A model generated the notes under the pieces. That model was not told the DNA's origin. It did no database searches and saw only the letters and a list, made by a program, of their open reading frames with translations. The position numbers were made by a program, and so were the translations under genes. From positions 248,001-312,000 of the forward strand of contig NZ_JAHDAU010000003.1 of assembly GCF_021991835.1 (NCBI RefSeq): 64,000 nt of DNA. Reading direction: 5' to 3'. This stretch comes from Polaribacter sargassicola. GTDB taxonomy: Bacteria > Bacteroidota > Bacteroidia > Flavobacteriales > Flavobacteriaceae. Every line of letters begins with the position of its first letter. Position 1 is the stretch's first letter. Shown here in pieces: positions 1 through 8,304 of the stretch.

Positions 1-1
1 C

Positions 2-1240
2 GGTACATCGTTCTTTTATCCATCTCTTTCTACAAGTTTTATTTTGTCTAATTATACAGAATTACCAGAAGTATTTTCTTTTGCTAAACTAAGAGCTAGT
101 GTTGCACAAGTAGGTAATGATACAGATCCGTATCAAACTTCAGGAGCATTTGTATCGCAAACAACCTATAACAGCCAACCAACATTTAGCAACCAAGATT
201 TTATTCCGAATGCAAATTTAAAACCAGAATCTACTACTTCTTATGAAATTGGTGCAGATGTGCGTTTCTTTAAAGATCGATTAAATGTCGATTTTACGTA
301 TTATAATGGTACAACGGTAGATCAAATTATCTCTTTACCAATTGCAAGTTCTTCTGGTTATAACCAACAAGTAATTAACGGAGGAAAAGTAAACACTAGT
401 GGTTTTGAAGTTATTTTAGGAGGAACACCAATTAGAACCGAAAATTTTAAATGGAATACCACATTTAATTTTGCTTCTAACAAATCTATAATTAAAGATT
501 TACCGCAAGAAGAAGGTAGATTAACATTAGCTTACAGTAGAATTTATGATAGTGCCAACCAAACGGTTTGGTTTCAAGCAGAAGAAGGCGGACAAGTTGG
601 AGACATTTATGGAACTGGTTATCAAAAAAATGAAAATGGGCAATTTTTAATTGATGATAGTGGCAATTATATTGCCAGTGATGAATTGATTAAAATTGGT
701 AATTACAATCCTGATTTTACCTTAGGATGGAACAATAGTTTCTCTTACAAAAACTGGAATGCAAGTTTCTTATTAGATTGGAGACAAGGTGGCGAAATTG
801 TTTCTAGAACCCGTGCTTTAGGTAATGTTGGTGGGCAATTAGCAGAAACATTATACAGACCTTCTGAAGGAATTATTGCAGATGGAGTAAACATTAATAC
901 AGGTGCACAAAACACTGTAGCAATTACTGCAGAAAGTTATTACAGACAGTATTACGACAGAAATCATGAAGAAAATAATGTGTACGATGCTTCTTATTTA
1001 AAACTGCGTCAACTTTCTATTGGCTATACTTTAGAGTTAGATGAAGGTTTCTTAGGGTTGAAAGACACTTCTACAATGAATTTTTCTTTGATTGGAAACA
1101 ACTTGTTTGTAATTACAGAAAATCCACATTTCGATCCAGAACAATTATCTGTACAAGGTAATGGTTTTGTAAGTGGTGTAGAAGATATGAGTTATGCTAC
1201 AAGCAGAAGTTTAGGTTTTAAAGTATCGTTTGATTTTTAA
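2..1240 (+). CDS. SusC/RagA-type TonB-dependent transporter, C-terminal part
   Basis: The frame is open to the left edge, so only the last 412 residues of an outer-membrane transporter are seen. SusC proteins are usually about 1000 residues, so the signal peptide, regulatory-like domain and plug lie outside the window. The visible part is barrel: a LKPESTTSYEIGAD stretch near the beginning, long amphipathic strands, and a last strand ending in Phe (KVSFDF), as in outer-membrane barrels. The TTG at 44 is internal and not a start. A SusD gene follows after 10 bases, which fixes the family as SusC. Such pairs import oligomers or small ligands with TonB energy. The substrate cannot be read from sequence; the linked downstream genes suggest a nucleoside or sugar derivative (inference). 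Confidence 0.93.
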   Translation, partial: GTSFFYPSLSTSFILSNYTELPEVFSFAKLRASVAQVGNDTDPYQTSGAFVSQTTYNSQPTFSNQDFIPNANLKPESTTSYEIGADVRFFKDRLNVDFTYYNGTTVDQIISLPIASSSGYNQQVINGGKVNTSGFEVILGGTPIRTENFKWNTTFNFASNKSIIKDLPQEEGRLTLAYSRIYDSANQTVWFQAEEGGQVGDIYGTGYQKNENGQFLIDDSGNYIASDELIKIGNYNPDFTLGWNNSFSYKNWNASFLLDWRQGGEIVSRTRALGNVGGQLAETLYRPSEGIIADGVNINTGAQNTVAITAESYYRQYYDRNHEENNVYDASYLKLRQLSIGYTLELDEGFLGLKDTSTMNFSLIGNNLFVITENPHFDPEQLSVQGNGFVSGVEDMSYATSRSLGFKVSFDF

Positions 1241-1250
1241 AAAAGACATT

Positions 1251-2690
1251 ATGAAAAAAATTATATATACACTCGCAATTTTTGCTTTTACAATAGCAAG
1301 TTGCACCAAAGATTTCGAAGAATTAAACACCAATATTAACGAGCCTGTTGCCGTACAACCAAATTTGTTATTAAGACAAGTTATTTACGATTTTGGAGAA
1401 AACATGAGTTATGAAGGTTTTGTTGCTGGCGATTTATTAGCACAACACAGAACTGCTTTAGACTTTAATTTATTTGATAGACATGCTTTAAAAAGTCCGC
1501 AATTGGGAGGAAATCCTTGGGAAATATTTTATACTAATTTACGTGATAATGAAATTATTATAAAACAAGCTCAAGAAACCACAGCTTACGCTGTTTACGA
1601 AGGTCCGGCTTTAATTTTAAAAGCATATATGGCTGCTGGTTTAACAGATTTATTTGGTGATGTTCCGTATTTTGAAGCCTTTAACGGAATTGACGGAACA
1701 GTAACACCTGCATACGATTTACAAGAAGATATTTATTTAAGTGAAAATGGTATTCTAGATAATTTAGACAAAGGGATTACAGCCATTAATGCGTATACAA
1801 GTTCTATTGCTTTAGAAGGTGATATATTGTTTAATGGTGATTTAGAGAGTTGGGTAAAATTTGCAAATTCACTAAAAATAAAATACCTAATTCGTATTTC
1901 TGATAAAGTAGATGTGGCTACTCAATTACAAACCATCTTTACAGAAGGTAATTATATAAAAAGCAATACAGAAAATGCAATTTTCGATTTTACAAACACA
2001 GAACCAAACAGTTTTAGATTGTCTCAATTAAGGATTGGAGATTTTAACAACTTTGTTCTTTCTGAAACTATGGAAGAAATTTTAACGGAGTTAAATGACA
2101 CTAGAATAGCAACCATGTTTAGACCTTTTTCTAATTCAACTTCTAATGAATTTAATGGTTTAATTAACGGTATTGATGCCTCTTCTACTTCTATTGCTTT
2201 GGCCGATTATTCTTTAGCTGGAACAATTTTTAGAGAAGACTCTTCTACTTTAGATGCTAATTTTATGACAGCTTGGGAAACCAGTTTTTTACTTGCAGAA
2301 GCTGCTTTAAAAGGATTTATTTCTGCCGATGCAGAAACCTTATACAATAGCGGTGTTACACAAGCTTTTGAGTATTGGAACACAACTTTACCGACAGATT
2401 ATTTAACAGTAAATGCCAACTTTAACGATACAAGTAAATCTTCATTAGAGCAAATTATTACTCAAAAATGGATTGCCTCGGTTATCAATGGTTATGAAGG
2501 TTGGATTGAATATAGAAGAACAGGTTTCCCTGCTTTAAAAGATATTTCTGCAAGTTTAAACGATGGTTTAATTCCGGTAAGAATGCCTTATCCTGCAGAA
2601 GAAGCTTCGTTAAATTCAGAAAATTATCAAGTAGCAGATGCCGCAACAGATGGCAATAGTTTAAACGTAAAAGTTTGGTGGAATAATTAA
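1251..2690 (+). CDS. SusD/RagB-family outer-membrane lipoprotein
   Basis: This is the surface lipoprotein that caps the SusC barrel and helps bind ligand. The N-terminus is a lipoprotein signal ending in the lipobox IASC, with Cys as residue 18. The body (479 aa) fits the SusD_2-type family, with FEELNTN directly after the Cys and many helices, and the C-terminal NVKVWWNN typical of these proteins. An upstream in-frame TTG at 1230 would overlap SusC, but the ATG at 1251 places the signal peptide correctly. The next gene starts 17 bases downstream, so SusC, SusD and the symporter are probably one transcript. Confidence 0.92.
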   Translation: MKKIIYTLAIFAFTIASCTKDFEELNTNINEPVAVQPNLLLRQVIYDFGENMSYEGFVAGDLLAQHRTALDFNLFDRHALKSPQLGGNPWEIFYTNLRDNEIIIKQAQETTAYAVYEGPALILKAYMAAGLTDLFGDVPYFEAFNGIDGTVTPAYDLQEDIYLSENGILDNLDKGITAINAYTSSIALEGDILFNGDLESWVKFANSLKIKYLIRISDKVDVATQLQTIFTEGNYIKSNTENAIFDFTNTEPNSFRLSQLRIGDFNNFVLSETMEEILTELNDTRIATMFRPFSNSTSNEFNGLINGIDASSTSIALADYSLAGTIFREDSSTLDANFMTAWETSFLLAEAALKGFISADAETLYNSGVTQAFEYWNTTLPTDYLTVNANFNDTSKSSLEQIITQKWIASVINGYEGWIEYRRTGFPALKDISASLNDGLIPVRMPYPAEEASLNSENYQVADAATDGNSLNVKVWWNN

Positions 2691-2707
2691 AAAATTTTTA
2701 AAAATAT

Positions 2708-4042
2708 ATGGATATTATAAAATGGCAGTGGCTTTTAGTAATTTGTTCTAGTTTAACCATGTTTTTTTTGTCGCCTTTGGCAAAAACAACAGATCAGTTT
2801 TTTAAAGCAGTAAATAAAAAGAAAGCTCCTAACACATTAATATTAACAGGTAGTTTAATTATCTCTTGGATTTTTGCAAAAAGTATTACCAATGCAGCAG
2901 ACTTAGGATTGGCATTTGGTTTAGTTGGTGGTGTAGCATACGCGGGCTACTATGTTTCTTTTGCTGTTGCAGGTATTGTTATTTATCAATTAAGAACAAA
3001 AGGTGGTTTTAGAAGTATTCACGAATTTTTAATTTCTAAGTTCGGAAAAAAAGCCATGGCTGTTTTTTCTATTCTAATTGCTTTTAGACTTTTTAATGAA
3101 GTCTGGAGTAACACCATGGTTATTGGTAATTATTTTGGCGAGCAAGGTAGCACCCCTTATTACGCTTCTATTTTAGTATTTACTTTTTTAACACTAGCTT
3201 ATGCTGTAAAAGGTGGTTTAAGTAGCTCTATTTTTACAGATGTAATACAAATGGTATTATTTTCTGTTTTATTAATCATTATTTTAGCCACTATTTTTAC
3301 TACAAAAGATTTTTCATCAGAAGAAATGTTAACCTCTGGTACTTGGAGTTTTGAACTTGGATTAAATTTATTTTTTGCCGCTGTAATCCAATCTTTTAGT
3401 TACCCTTTTCATGATCCTGTTTTAACAGACAGAGGGTTTATTTCATCACCAAAAGTTACAAAACACAGTTTCTTATGGGCGAGTATTTTGGGCGCTATCT
3501 GTATTATTCTATTTAGTTTAATTGGTGTATACGCACAAACGAAAGGGATAAAAGCGCACGCAGCAGTAGAAGTTGGTAAAGCGTTAGGTGTTGTAATTTT
3601 ATTAGTAATTAATTTTATAATGATTACTTCTGCCGCTTCTACCCTAGACTCTACATTTTCATCTTTTTCTAAATTACTGGCAGTAGATTTAAACTTAGGA
3701 AAATCGGTGTCTTTTGGTAGAATCACCATGATTACAGTTGCTATACTTGGTACAATTCCGGTATTTTTAAATGCCGAAATTTTATCTGCAACTACCATTT
3801 CTGGAACCATGGTTATTGGTTTAACACCGATGTTTATTTTTTGGAGTGTAAAAGTGCCAAAAATTAGCTTTTATTTAAGTGTTTCTTGTGGATTAATTTT
3901 TGGATTCTTACTTATTTTTGGAGTTTTCCCAAAGGCATTGGTTTTTACAACCGGTAAGTACGCTGCTTTATTATGGTCTAATCTTTGGGGAGTGCTTTGT
4001 TGTACGATTATATATTTTATTCCAAAATGGATCTCGAAATAA
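2708..4042 (+). CDS. sodium:solute symporter (SSS family)
   Basis: A 444-aa polytopic inner-membrane protein with about 12-13 hydrophobic segments. The YAVKGGLSSSIFTDVIQ stretch (near residue 160) and the ASTLDSTFSSFSKLLAVD stretch (near residue 310) match the conserved SSS/SLC5 signatures around TM5 and TM8. Members import organic solutes with Na+. Here the gene lies directly behind susCD and overlaps the next gene by 16 bases, so it probably carries the SusCD cargo across the inner membrane. The protein is shorter than many SSS members (500-600 aa) and I cannot assign a substrate. Family confidence is high; the link to nucleosides or arsenosugars is inference. Confidence 0.85.
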   Translation: MDIIKWQWLLVICSSLTMFFLSPLAKTTDQFFKAVNKKKAPNTLILTGSLIISWIFAKSITNAADLGLAFGLVGGVAYAGYYVSFAVAGIVIYQLRTKGGFRSIHEFLISKFGKKAMAVFSILIAFRLFNEVWSNTMVIGNYFGEQGSTPYYASILVFTFLTLAYAVKGGLSSSIFTDVIQMVLFSVLLIIILATIFTTKDFSSEEMLTSGTWSFELGLNLFFAAVIQSFSYPFHDPVLTDRGFISSPKVTKHSFLWASILGAICIILFSLIGVYAQTKGIKAHAAVEVGKALGVVILLVINFIMITSAASTLDSTFSSFSKLLAVDLNLGKSVSFGRITMITVAILGTIPVFLNAEILSATTISGTMVIGLTPMFIFWSVKVPKISFYLSVSCGLIFGFLLIFGVFPKALVFTTGKYAALLWSNLWGVLCCTIIYFIPKWISK

Positions 4043-4854
4043 CCGATTTAGGTAAATTAACTAAAAAAACATTACTTTTTGGCGGTGTTTATAGCAATTT
4101 ACAAGCTTTAGAAGCTTTAAAACAAATTGCCGAAAAAGAAAATATTGCTCCAGAAAACTGTATTTGTACTGGTGATATTGTTGGCTATTGTGCACAACCA
4201 GATGAAACTGTGCAATTGCTAAAATTATGGGGTGCAAAAAGCATTGCTGGTAATGTAGAAATTCAGTTAAGAGAAAATGCAGAAGATTGTGGTTGCGATT
4301 TTAGAGAAGGCTCTCGTTGCGATAATTTTTCGCAAATGTGGTATCCATATGCACAAAGTAAATTATCAGAAAATAGTTTAGAGTTTTTAAAAACACTACC
4401 CAATTATATTCGTTTTCAATTTGCAGATAAAAATATTACGGTGGTACATGGTTCTTATTTTAACGTATCAGAATTTATTTTTAAATCTACAGATTGGGAT
4501 CTAAAAGAGCCTAATTTTAAAGCCGCAAATGCAGACGTAATTGTTGCAGGCCATTGTGGTTTGCCTTTTAACCATCAACAAGAAAATAAACTTTGGTTAA
4601 ATCCTGGTGTTGTTGGTATGCCTGCAAATAATGGTCATCCATCTGTTTGGTATGCTATTTTAGACGATGCTGATAATCGTTTTAATTTTACACATAAAAA
4701 TTTAGATTACAACTACAAATTAACCAGTAAACTAATGCAAAACGGTTTGCTACCAGAAGAATATTCTAGAACAATTGTTACAGGAATTTGGGATAACACA
4801 GAAATATTACCACCTATAGAATCTGGTTTACAAGGATTTGGAATTCAACTTTAA
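4027..4854 (+). CDS. divergent metallophosphoesterase-fold protein
   Basis: Start ATG at 4027 (275 aa), chosen over an upstream frame extension because it gives a compact N-terminus and a short overlap with the symporter. The overall pattern is that of calcineurin-like phosphoesterases (fold blocks in order: N-terminal strand, TGDIVGY, AGNVE, VVHGSY, AGHCGLPF). However, the usual first motif GDxHGN reads GGVYSN, GNHD reads GNVE, and GHTH reads GHCG. A Cys cluster (DCGCDF...GSRCD, residues about 85-100) is also present. Several metal ligands are therefore replaced, so classical two-metal phosphatase activity is doubtful. I recall a subfamily with the same GGxYSN motif, so this looks like a conserved variant rather than a decayed gene. 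It is translationally coupled to its neighbours. Confidence 0.75.
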   Translation: MDLEITDLGKLTKKTLLFGGVYSNLQALEALKQIAEKENIAPENCICTGDIVGYCAQPDETVQLLKLWGAKSIAGNVEIQLRENAEDCGCDFREGSRCDNFSQMWYPYAQSKLSENSLEFLKTLPNYIRFQFADKNITVVHGSYFNVSEFIFKSTDWDLKEPNFKAANADVIVAGHCGLPFNHQQENKLWLNPGVVGMPANNGHPSVWYAILDDADNRFNFTHKNLDYNYKLTSKLMQNGLLPEEYSRTIVTGIWDNTEILPPIESGLQGFGIQL

Positions 4855-4864
4855 GCTATTTAAA

Positions 4865-5356
4865 ATGAAAAAAATATTCCTTCTTTTTTTACTGATATCA
4901 ACTACTATTTCGGCACAAAATAAACTTGATAAACTATTAACAAAGTACAACAAAAACAACGTGCCGTATATTTCTGTAGATTCTTTGTCAACTACCTCAT
5001 CAGCTATATTATTAGACGCTAGAGAAACTAAAGAATATAATGTAAGTCATTTAAAAGATGCTATTTGTGTTGGTTTTGACAATTTTAACATCAACAATAC
5101 TTTAAAAGAATTACCCAAAGATAAAAATGCAAAAATTGTAGTGTATTGTTCTTTAGGCATTCGGTCAGAAATTGTAGCACATCAATTAATAGAAAAAGGA
5201 TATACTAATGTTTATAATTTGTACGGAGGAATTTTTGAATGGAAAAACAACAATTTTAAAGTAATGGATACACTAGGTAAACCGACAGAGAAAGTACACG
5301 CTTTTAATAAAGATTGGGGAAAATGGTTAAAAAAGGGAACAAAAATTTATGAGTAA
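4865..5356 (+). CDS. exported rhodanese-like protein
   Basis: The 163-aa product starts at MKKIFLLFLL with a cleavable signal peptide ending near SAQ, so it acts in the periplasm. A frame-extending codon at 4838 was rejected because it would hide the signal. The rhodanese domain covers residues about 35-140, with LDARETKEYNVSHL and the catalytic loop CSLGIRS (active Cys), then NVYNLYGGIFEW. Rhodaneses transfer sulfur or reduce oxyanions through this Cys. The gene begins 10 bases after the phosphoesterase-like gene and overlaps the next gene by 8 bases. The periplasmic location beside a SusCD/symporter system suggests processing of an imported thiol- or arsenic-reactive compound (inference). 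Confidence 0.88.
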   Translation: MKKIFLLFLLISTTISAQNKLDKLLTKYNKNNVPYISVDSLSTTSSAILLDARETKEYNVSHLKDAICVGFDNFNINNTLKELPKDKNAKIVVYCSLGIRSEIVAHQLIEKGYTNVYNLYGGIFEWKNNNFKVMDTLGKPTEKVHAFNKDWGKWLKKGTKIYE

Positions 5357-5954
5357 AAATCTATTATTAATATTTACAAGAAACCCAGAATTAGGTAAAG
5401 CAAAAACACGTTTAGCTAAAACTGTTGGAGACGTAACTGCTTTAGAAATCTATAAATTCTTATTACAAAAAACCAAAGAAGTTTCCTCTAAAGTAACTGC
5501 AGACAAAGCCGTATATTATTCTGTAAAAGTTAGAGAAAATGATATTTGGGATAGCAATATATTTCAAAAACACCAACAAGAAGGAGAAGATTTAGGACTT
5601 AGAATGTTAAACGCCTTTAAAGACGGATTTGATTCTGGATACAATAAAGTAATGATTATTGGTAGCGATTTGTATGATTTAACACCGGAAAATATAGAAA
5701 AAGCATTTGAAAAATTAGATACTAATGATGTTGTTATTGGTCCGGCAGAAGATGGCGGTTATTACCTTTTAGGGATGAACTCTTTACAAGAAAAAGTTTT
5801 TAAAAATAAAAATTGGGGATCAGAAACAGTTAGAAAAGATACTTTAGAAGATTTACAGGATAAAAAAGTATTTTTGTTAGAAGAATTAAATGACGTTGAT
5901 GTTTTTGAAGATATAGAACATCACCCAGCATTTCAACAATTTATACACAGATGA
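5349..5954 (+). CDS. DUF2064/TIGR04282-type glycosyltransferase-like protein
   Basis: A 201-aa cytoplasmic protein of the CofC-like nucleotidyl/glycosyltransferase fold. The signatures are FTRNPELGKAKTRLAKT near the N-terminus (the KTRLA loop), IIGSDLYDLTPE mid-protein, GPAEDGGYYLLG, and a C-terminal DVDVFEDIE. To my knowledge the family is named for arsenosugar biosynthesis because it often sits beside the radical-SAM protein ArsS and the methylase ArsM; neither of those is inside this window. It overlaps the rhodanese by 8 bases and the phosphorylase by 4 bases (ATGA), so it is tightly co-translated. The substrate is unproven; a sugar- or nucleotide-linked transfer is the likely reaction class. 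Confidence 0.85.
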   Translation: MSKNLLLIFTRNPELGKAKTRLAKTVGDVTALEIYKFLLQKTKEVSSKVTADKAVYYSVKVRENDIWDSNIFQKHQQEGEDLGLRMLNAFKDGFDSGYNKVMIIGSDLYDLTPENIEKAFEKLDTNDVVIGPAEDGGYYLLGMNSLQEKVFKNKNWGSETVRKDTLEDLQDKKVFLLEELNDVDVFEDIEHHPAFQQFIHR

Positions 5955-6766
5955 AAAAACAACAGTTACAAGAAACCATCGATTTTTTAAAATCAAACGG
6001 AATTACAAACCCAGCAATAGGTATTGTTTTAGGTACAGGTTTAGGTAAATTGGTTCATGAAATTTCTATCGAAAAAGAAATTCCATATTCAGAAATACCA
6101 CATTTTCCACAAGCAACGGTAGAGTTTCATTCTGGTAAATTAATTTACGGAGTGTTATCCGATAAAAAAGTATTGGTAATGTCTGGTCGTTTTCATTTAT
6201 ACGAAGGTTACACTCCTTGGGAAGTTACTTACGGCATTAGAACCATGCATGGATTGGGAGTTCAAAAATTATTAATTTCTAACGCAGCAGGTGCAATTAA
6301 TTTAAATTACAAAAAAGGTGATTTAATGTTGATTGATGATCATATTAATTTACAAGGAAGTTCTCCTTTGGCTTTTAACGGAGCTAATAATTTTGGAAAT
6401 ATTTTTGCTGATATGTTAGCACCTTATTCAGCAGAGATTAATGGAAAAATAAAAACCATTGCTGCAGAACAAAATATTTTATTGCATGAAGGTGTTTATG
6501 CAAGTGTTTTAGGTCCGCAATTAGAAACCAGAGCAGAATACAGAATGTTACAAATTTTAGAAACTGATGCGGTTGGTATGAGCACTGTGCCAGAAGTAAT
6601 TGTTGCCAAACAACTAAACTTACCTTGTGCTGCAATTTCGGTTTTAACCGATGAATGTGATCCTAAAAATTTAGAACCTGTTAATATTGCAGAAATTATA
6701 GCTATTGCAGGAGAAGCAGAACCTAAAATGATTACACTTTTTAGAGAAGTTATAAAAGTGATTTAA
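5951..6766 (+). CDS. purine-nucleoside phosphorylase (trimeric PNP/MTAP type)
   Basis: A 271-aa enzyme that cleaves purine nucleosides with phosphate to base and ribose-1-phosphate. Motifs in order are GTGLGK (28-33), SGRFHLYEGY (78-87), SNAAGAI (110-116), GPQLETRAE (188-196, with the purine-contacting Glu at 192), GMSTVPE (209-215) and SVLTDECDP (230-238). In human PNP the last block is TN, where Asn243 reads a 6-oxopurine; MTAP has TD there and reads adenine. This protein has Asp234, so 6-aminopurine nucleosides are a plausible substrate (inference). It closes the operon, overlapping the glycosyltransferase gene by 4 bases, and ends just before a strong hairpin terminator. Confidence 0.92.
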   Translation: MKKQQLQETIDFLKSNGITNPAIGIVLGTGLGKLVHEISIEKEIPYSEIPHFPQATVEFHSGKLIYGVLSDKKVLVMSGRFHLYEGYTPWEVTYGIRTMHGLGVQKLLISNAAGAINLNYKKGDLMLIDDHINLQGSSPLAFNGANNFGNIFADMLAPYSAEINGKIKTIAAEQNILLHEGVYASVLGPQLETRAEYRMLQILETDAVGMSTVPEVIVAKQLNLPCAAISVLTDECDPKNLEPVNIAEIIAIAGEAEPKMITLFREVIKVI

Positions 6767-6774
6767 GAAATTTA

Positions 6775-6818
6775 AAGACCGAACAACATCTTTTTATAAT
6801 TAAGCTTTGTTCGGTCTT
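6775..6818. terminator. bidirectional intrinsic terminator
   Basis: A perfect 12-bp inverted repeat (arms 6775-6786 and 6807-6818, core GACCGAACAA) encloses a 20-base loop. It lies between the convergent phosphorylase and GDSL genes and has A/T-rich flanks suited to termination from both sides. Confidence 0.8.
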
Positions 6819-6825
6819 AAAAAAC

Positions 6826-7533
6826 TTAATCTTCTATATATTTTTTTATCGCCTCTTTCCAAAGCAGATATCCTTTTCCGTTTAAATGCAATCCATCATA
6901 AGACAAACTCATATCTAATTGATTATTGGCTGTTTTAAAAACATCAAAAAGATTGATATAAATTAGATTTTTCTTTTCGGCTAACTTTTCTAGTTCTCTA
7001 TTTATGGCCATAATAACATTATTGTCTCTATTCAAACTATTTTTAGTTGGTAAAATACTTTGTACATATAGTGCTGTTTTGGGTGTTTTTGTAATTATGG
7101 TATCAATTAATTTTTGGTAATCTGATATAATTTGATGTTTATTTCTTCTATTTCCTAAATCGTTTGTACCAATCATTAAAAATATTTTTTTGGGTTTAGA
7201 GGCAATAATTTCATCTAATCGATTGATAACACCTTTTATTACATCTCCACTAATCCCTCTATTTTTAATATTTTGCTTATTAAAAAGTTCGTTCCAATTA
7301 CAAAACTCAGTTATACTATCACCTAAAAAAACAATACTATTTTCTTGACATGGCATATTTTCAAAAATATTTTTTCTTGCTTGATAATGCCAATTATTAT
7401 ATCCTTGTTGTTTCGATATATTTTTTAATAAGATAAGTCTATTCTTTAAAAAGCGAAGGCCTCCTTTTTTATAAATAACATAAGCTATAAATAATAATAG
7501 TAAAACATTTATAGTAATTAATATTTTAATCAT
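6826..7533 (-). CDS. membrane-anchored SGNH/GDSL hydrolase
   Basis: A 235-aa protein with one N-terminal membrane segment (about residues 3-22) followed by an SGNH esterase domain. Block I is FLGDSITEF with the nucleophile Ser near residue 73. Block II is NRGISGDV (Gly), block III is IGTNDLGN (Asn), and block V is YDGLHLNGKG with Asp and His. All four catalytic blocks are intact, so this is probably an active esterase or acetylhydrolase facing the periplasm. It is a single gene on the minus strand, convergent with the PNP operon. The substrate is unknown; acetylated polysaccharide is one option. Confidence 0.88.
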   Translation of the reverse strand: MIKILITINVLLLLFIAYVIYKKGGLRFLKNRLILLKNISKQQGYNNWHYQARKNIFENMPCQENSIVFLGDSITEFCNWNELFNKQNIKNRGISGDVIKGVINRLDEIIASKPKKIFLMIGTNDLGNRRNKHQIISDYQKLIDTIITKTPKTALYVQSILPTKNSLNRDNNVIMAINRELEKLAEKKNLIYINLFDVFKTANNQLDMSLSYDGLHLNGKGYLLWKEAIKKYIED

Positions 7534-7642
7534 TTTAAAGTATCTGTAATTTTATAGAATATAAAAACAATATAGATAAAAAACGTTTTCTTTTATCAAA
7601 CTTAATTTTAAAACATTAAAATAAGCTTTATATTTATCTATT

Positions 7643-8212
7643 ATGAGTTCTAATATCATTTATATAAAAAATATGGTTTGCCCGCGTTGTATAGACGCGG
7701 TTAAAGAAATTTGCGATAATTTAAATATTTCTGTAGTAAAACTGCAATTAGGTAAATTAGAAAGCGATTCTAAAATAGATAACACCTTAAAGTCAAAATT
7801 AAGTAAACAACTAAAGGAAAAAGGCTTTGAACTACTTTTAGATAAAAACGAAAAAATTATTGCGCAAATTAAATCTTTAATTATTAAGCAAATACATCAT
7901 ACTAAAAAATCTTTAACCATTAATTTTTCTGATTATATTTCAGAGAAATTACACTATGATTATACATTTCTTAGTAAACTTTTTTCTTCTGTAGAAGGTA
8001 TAACTATAGAACGTTTTATTGTAAAACAAAAAATAGAACACGTAAAAGAACTTTTGTTTTATAACGAATTGACGCTGTCGGAAATTGCTTTTCAAATGGA
8101 TTATAGCAGCGTTGCACATCTTTCTAATCAATTTAAAAAAGAAACAGGCTTAACCCCTACACAGTTTAAAAAAACAAAGGGGCCAAATCATCAATTTTTA
8201 GACACTATTTAA
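7643..8212 (+). CDS. AraC-family regulator with N-terminal HMA-like metal domain
   Basis: The 189-aa product has two parts. Residues 1-65 have the size and secondary-structure pattern of a heavy-metal-associated domain, with the metal loop NMVCPRC (Cys13, Cys16). Residues about 85-185 are an AraC helix-turn-helix domain, with LTLSEIAFQMDYSSVAHLSNQFKKETG containing the second HTH. A copper ATPase gene follows on the same strand after about 90 bases, and a small HMA protein after that. The obvious reading is a metal-responsive activator of the copper export genes, using a bound Cu(I) in place of the sugar-binding domain of classical AraC proteins (inference). Confidence 0.85.
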   Translation: MSSNIIYIKNMVCPRCIDAVKEICDNLNISVVKLQLGKLESDSKIDNTLKSKLSKQLKEKGFELLLDKNEKIIAQIKSLIIKQIHHTKKSLTINFSDYISEKLHYDYTFLSKLFSSVEGITIERFIVKQKIEHVKELLFYNELTLSEIAFQMDYSSVAHLSNQFKKETGLTPTQFKKTKGPNHQFLDTI

Positions 8213-8246
8213 TCGTTTCAAAATTCTATAACAAAACCACATAATC

Positions 8247-8282
8247 TTGTAACACTTAATTATAAGAGTCTATTTACTTTTG
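8247..8282 (+). promoter_or_regulatory. predicted copA promoter (flavobacterial type)
   Basis: TACTTTTG at 8275-8282 fits the Bacteroidota -7 box TAnnTTTG, and a TTG lies at 8247-8249, about 25 bases upstream, which is a little wide for the -33 element. The ATG of copA is 22 bases downstream. Two similar strings, TATAACA (8227-8233) and TGTAACA (8248-8254), are spaced by two helical turns and could be regulator half-sites, but this is weak. Confidence 0.5.
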
Positions 8283-8304
8283 TATTGGTAAAACATTGTA
8301 CGGC

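Noticed and set aside
44..46. TTG as start of the first coding region
   Set aside because: The frame is open to the left edge and the residues before it continue the SusC barrel pattern.
3409..3810. 133-codon open frame on the minus strand
   Set aside because: It is antisense to the symporter gene, has no family pattern and mirrors its codon bias.
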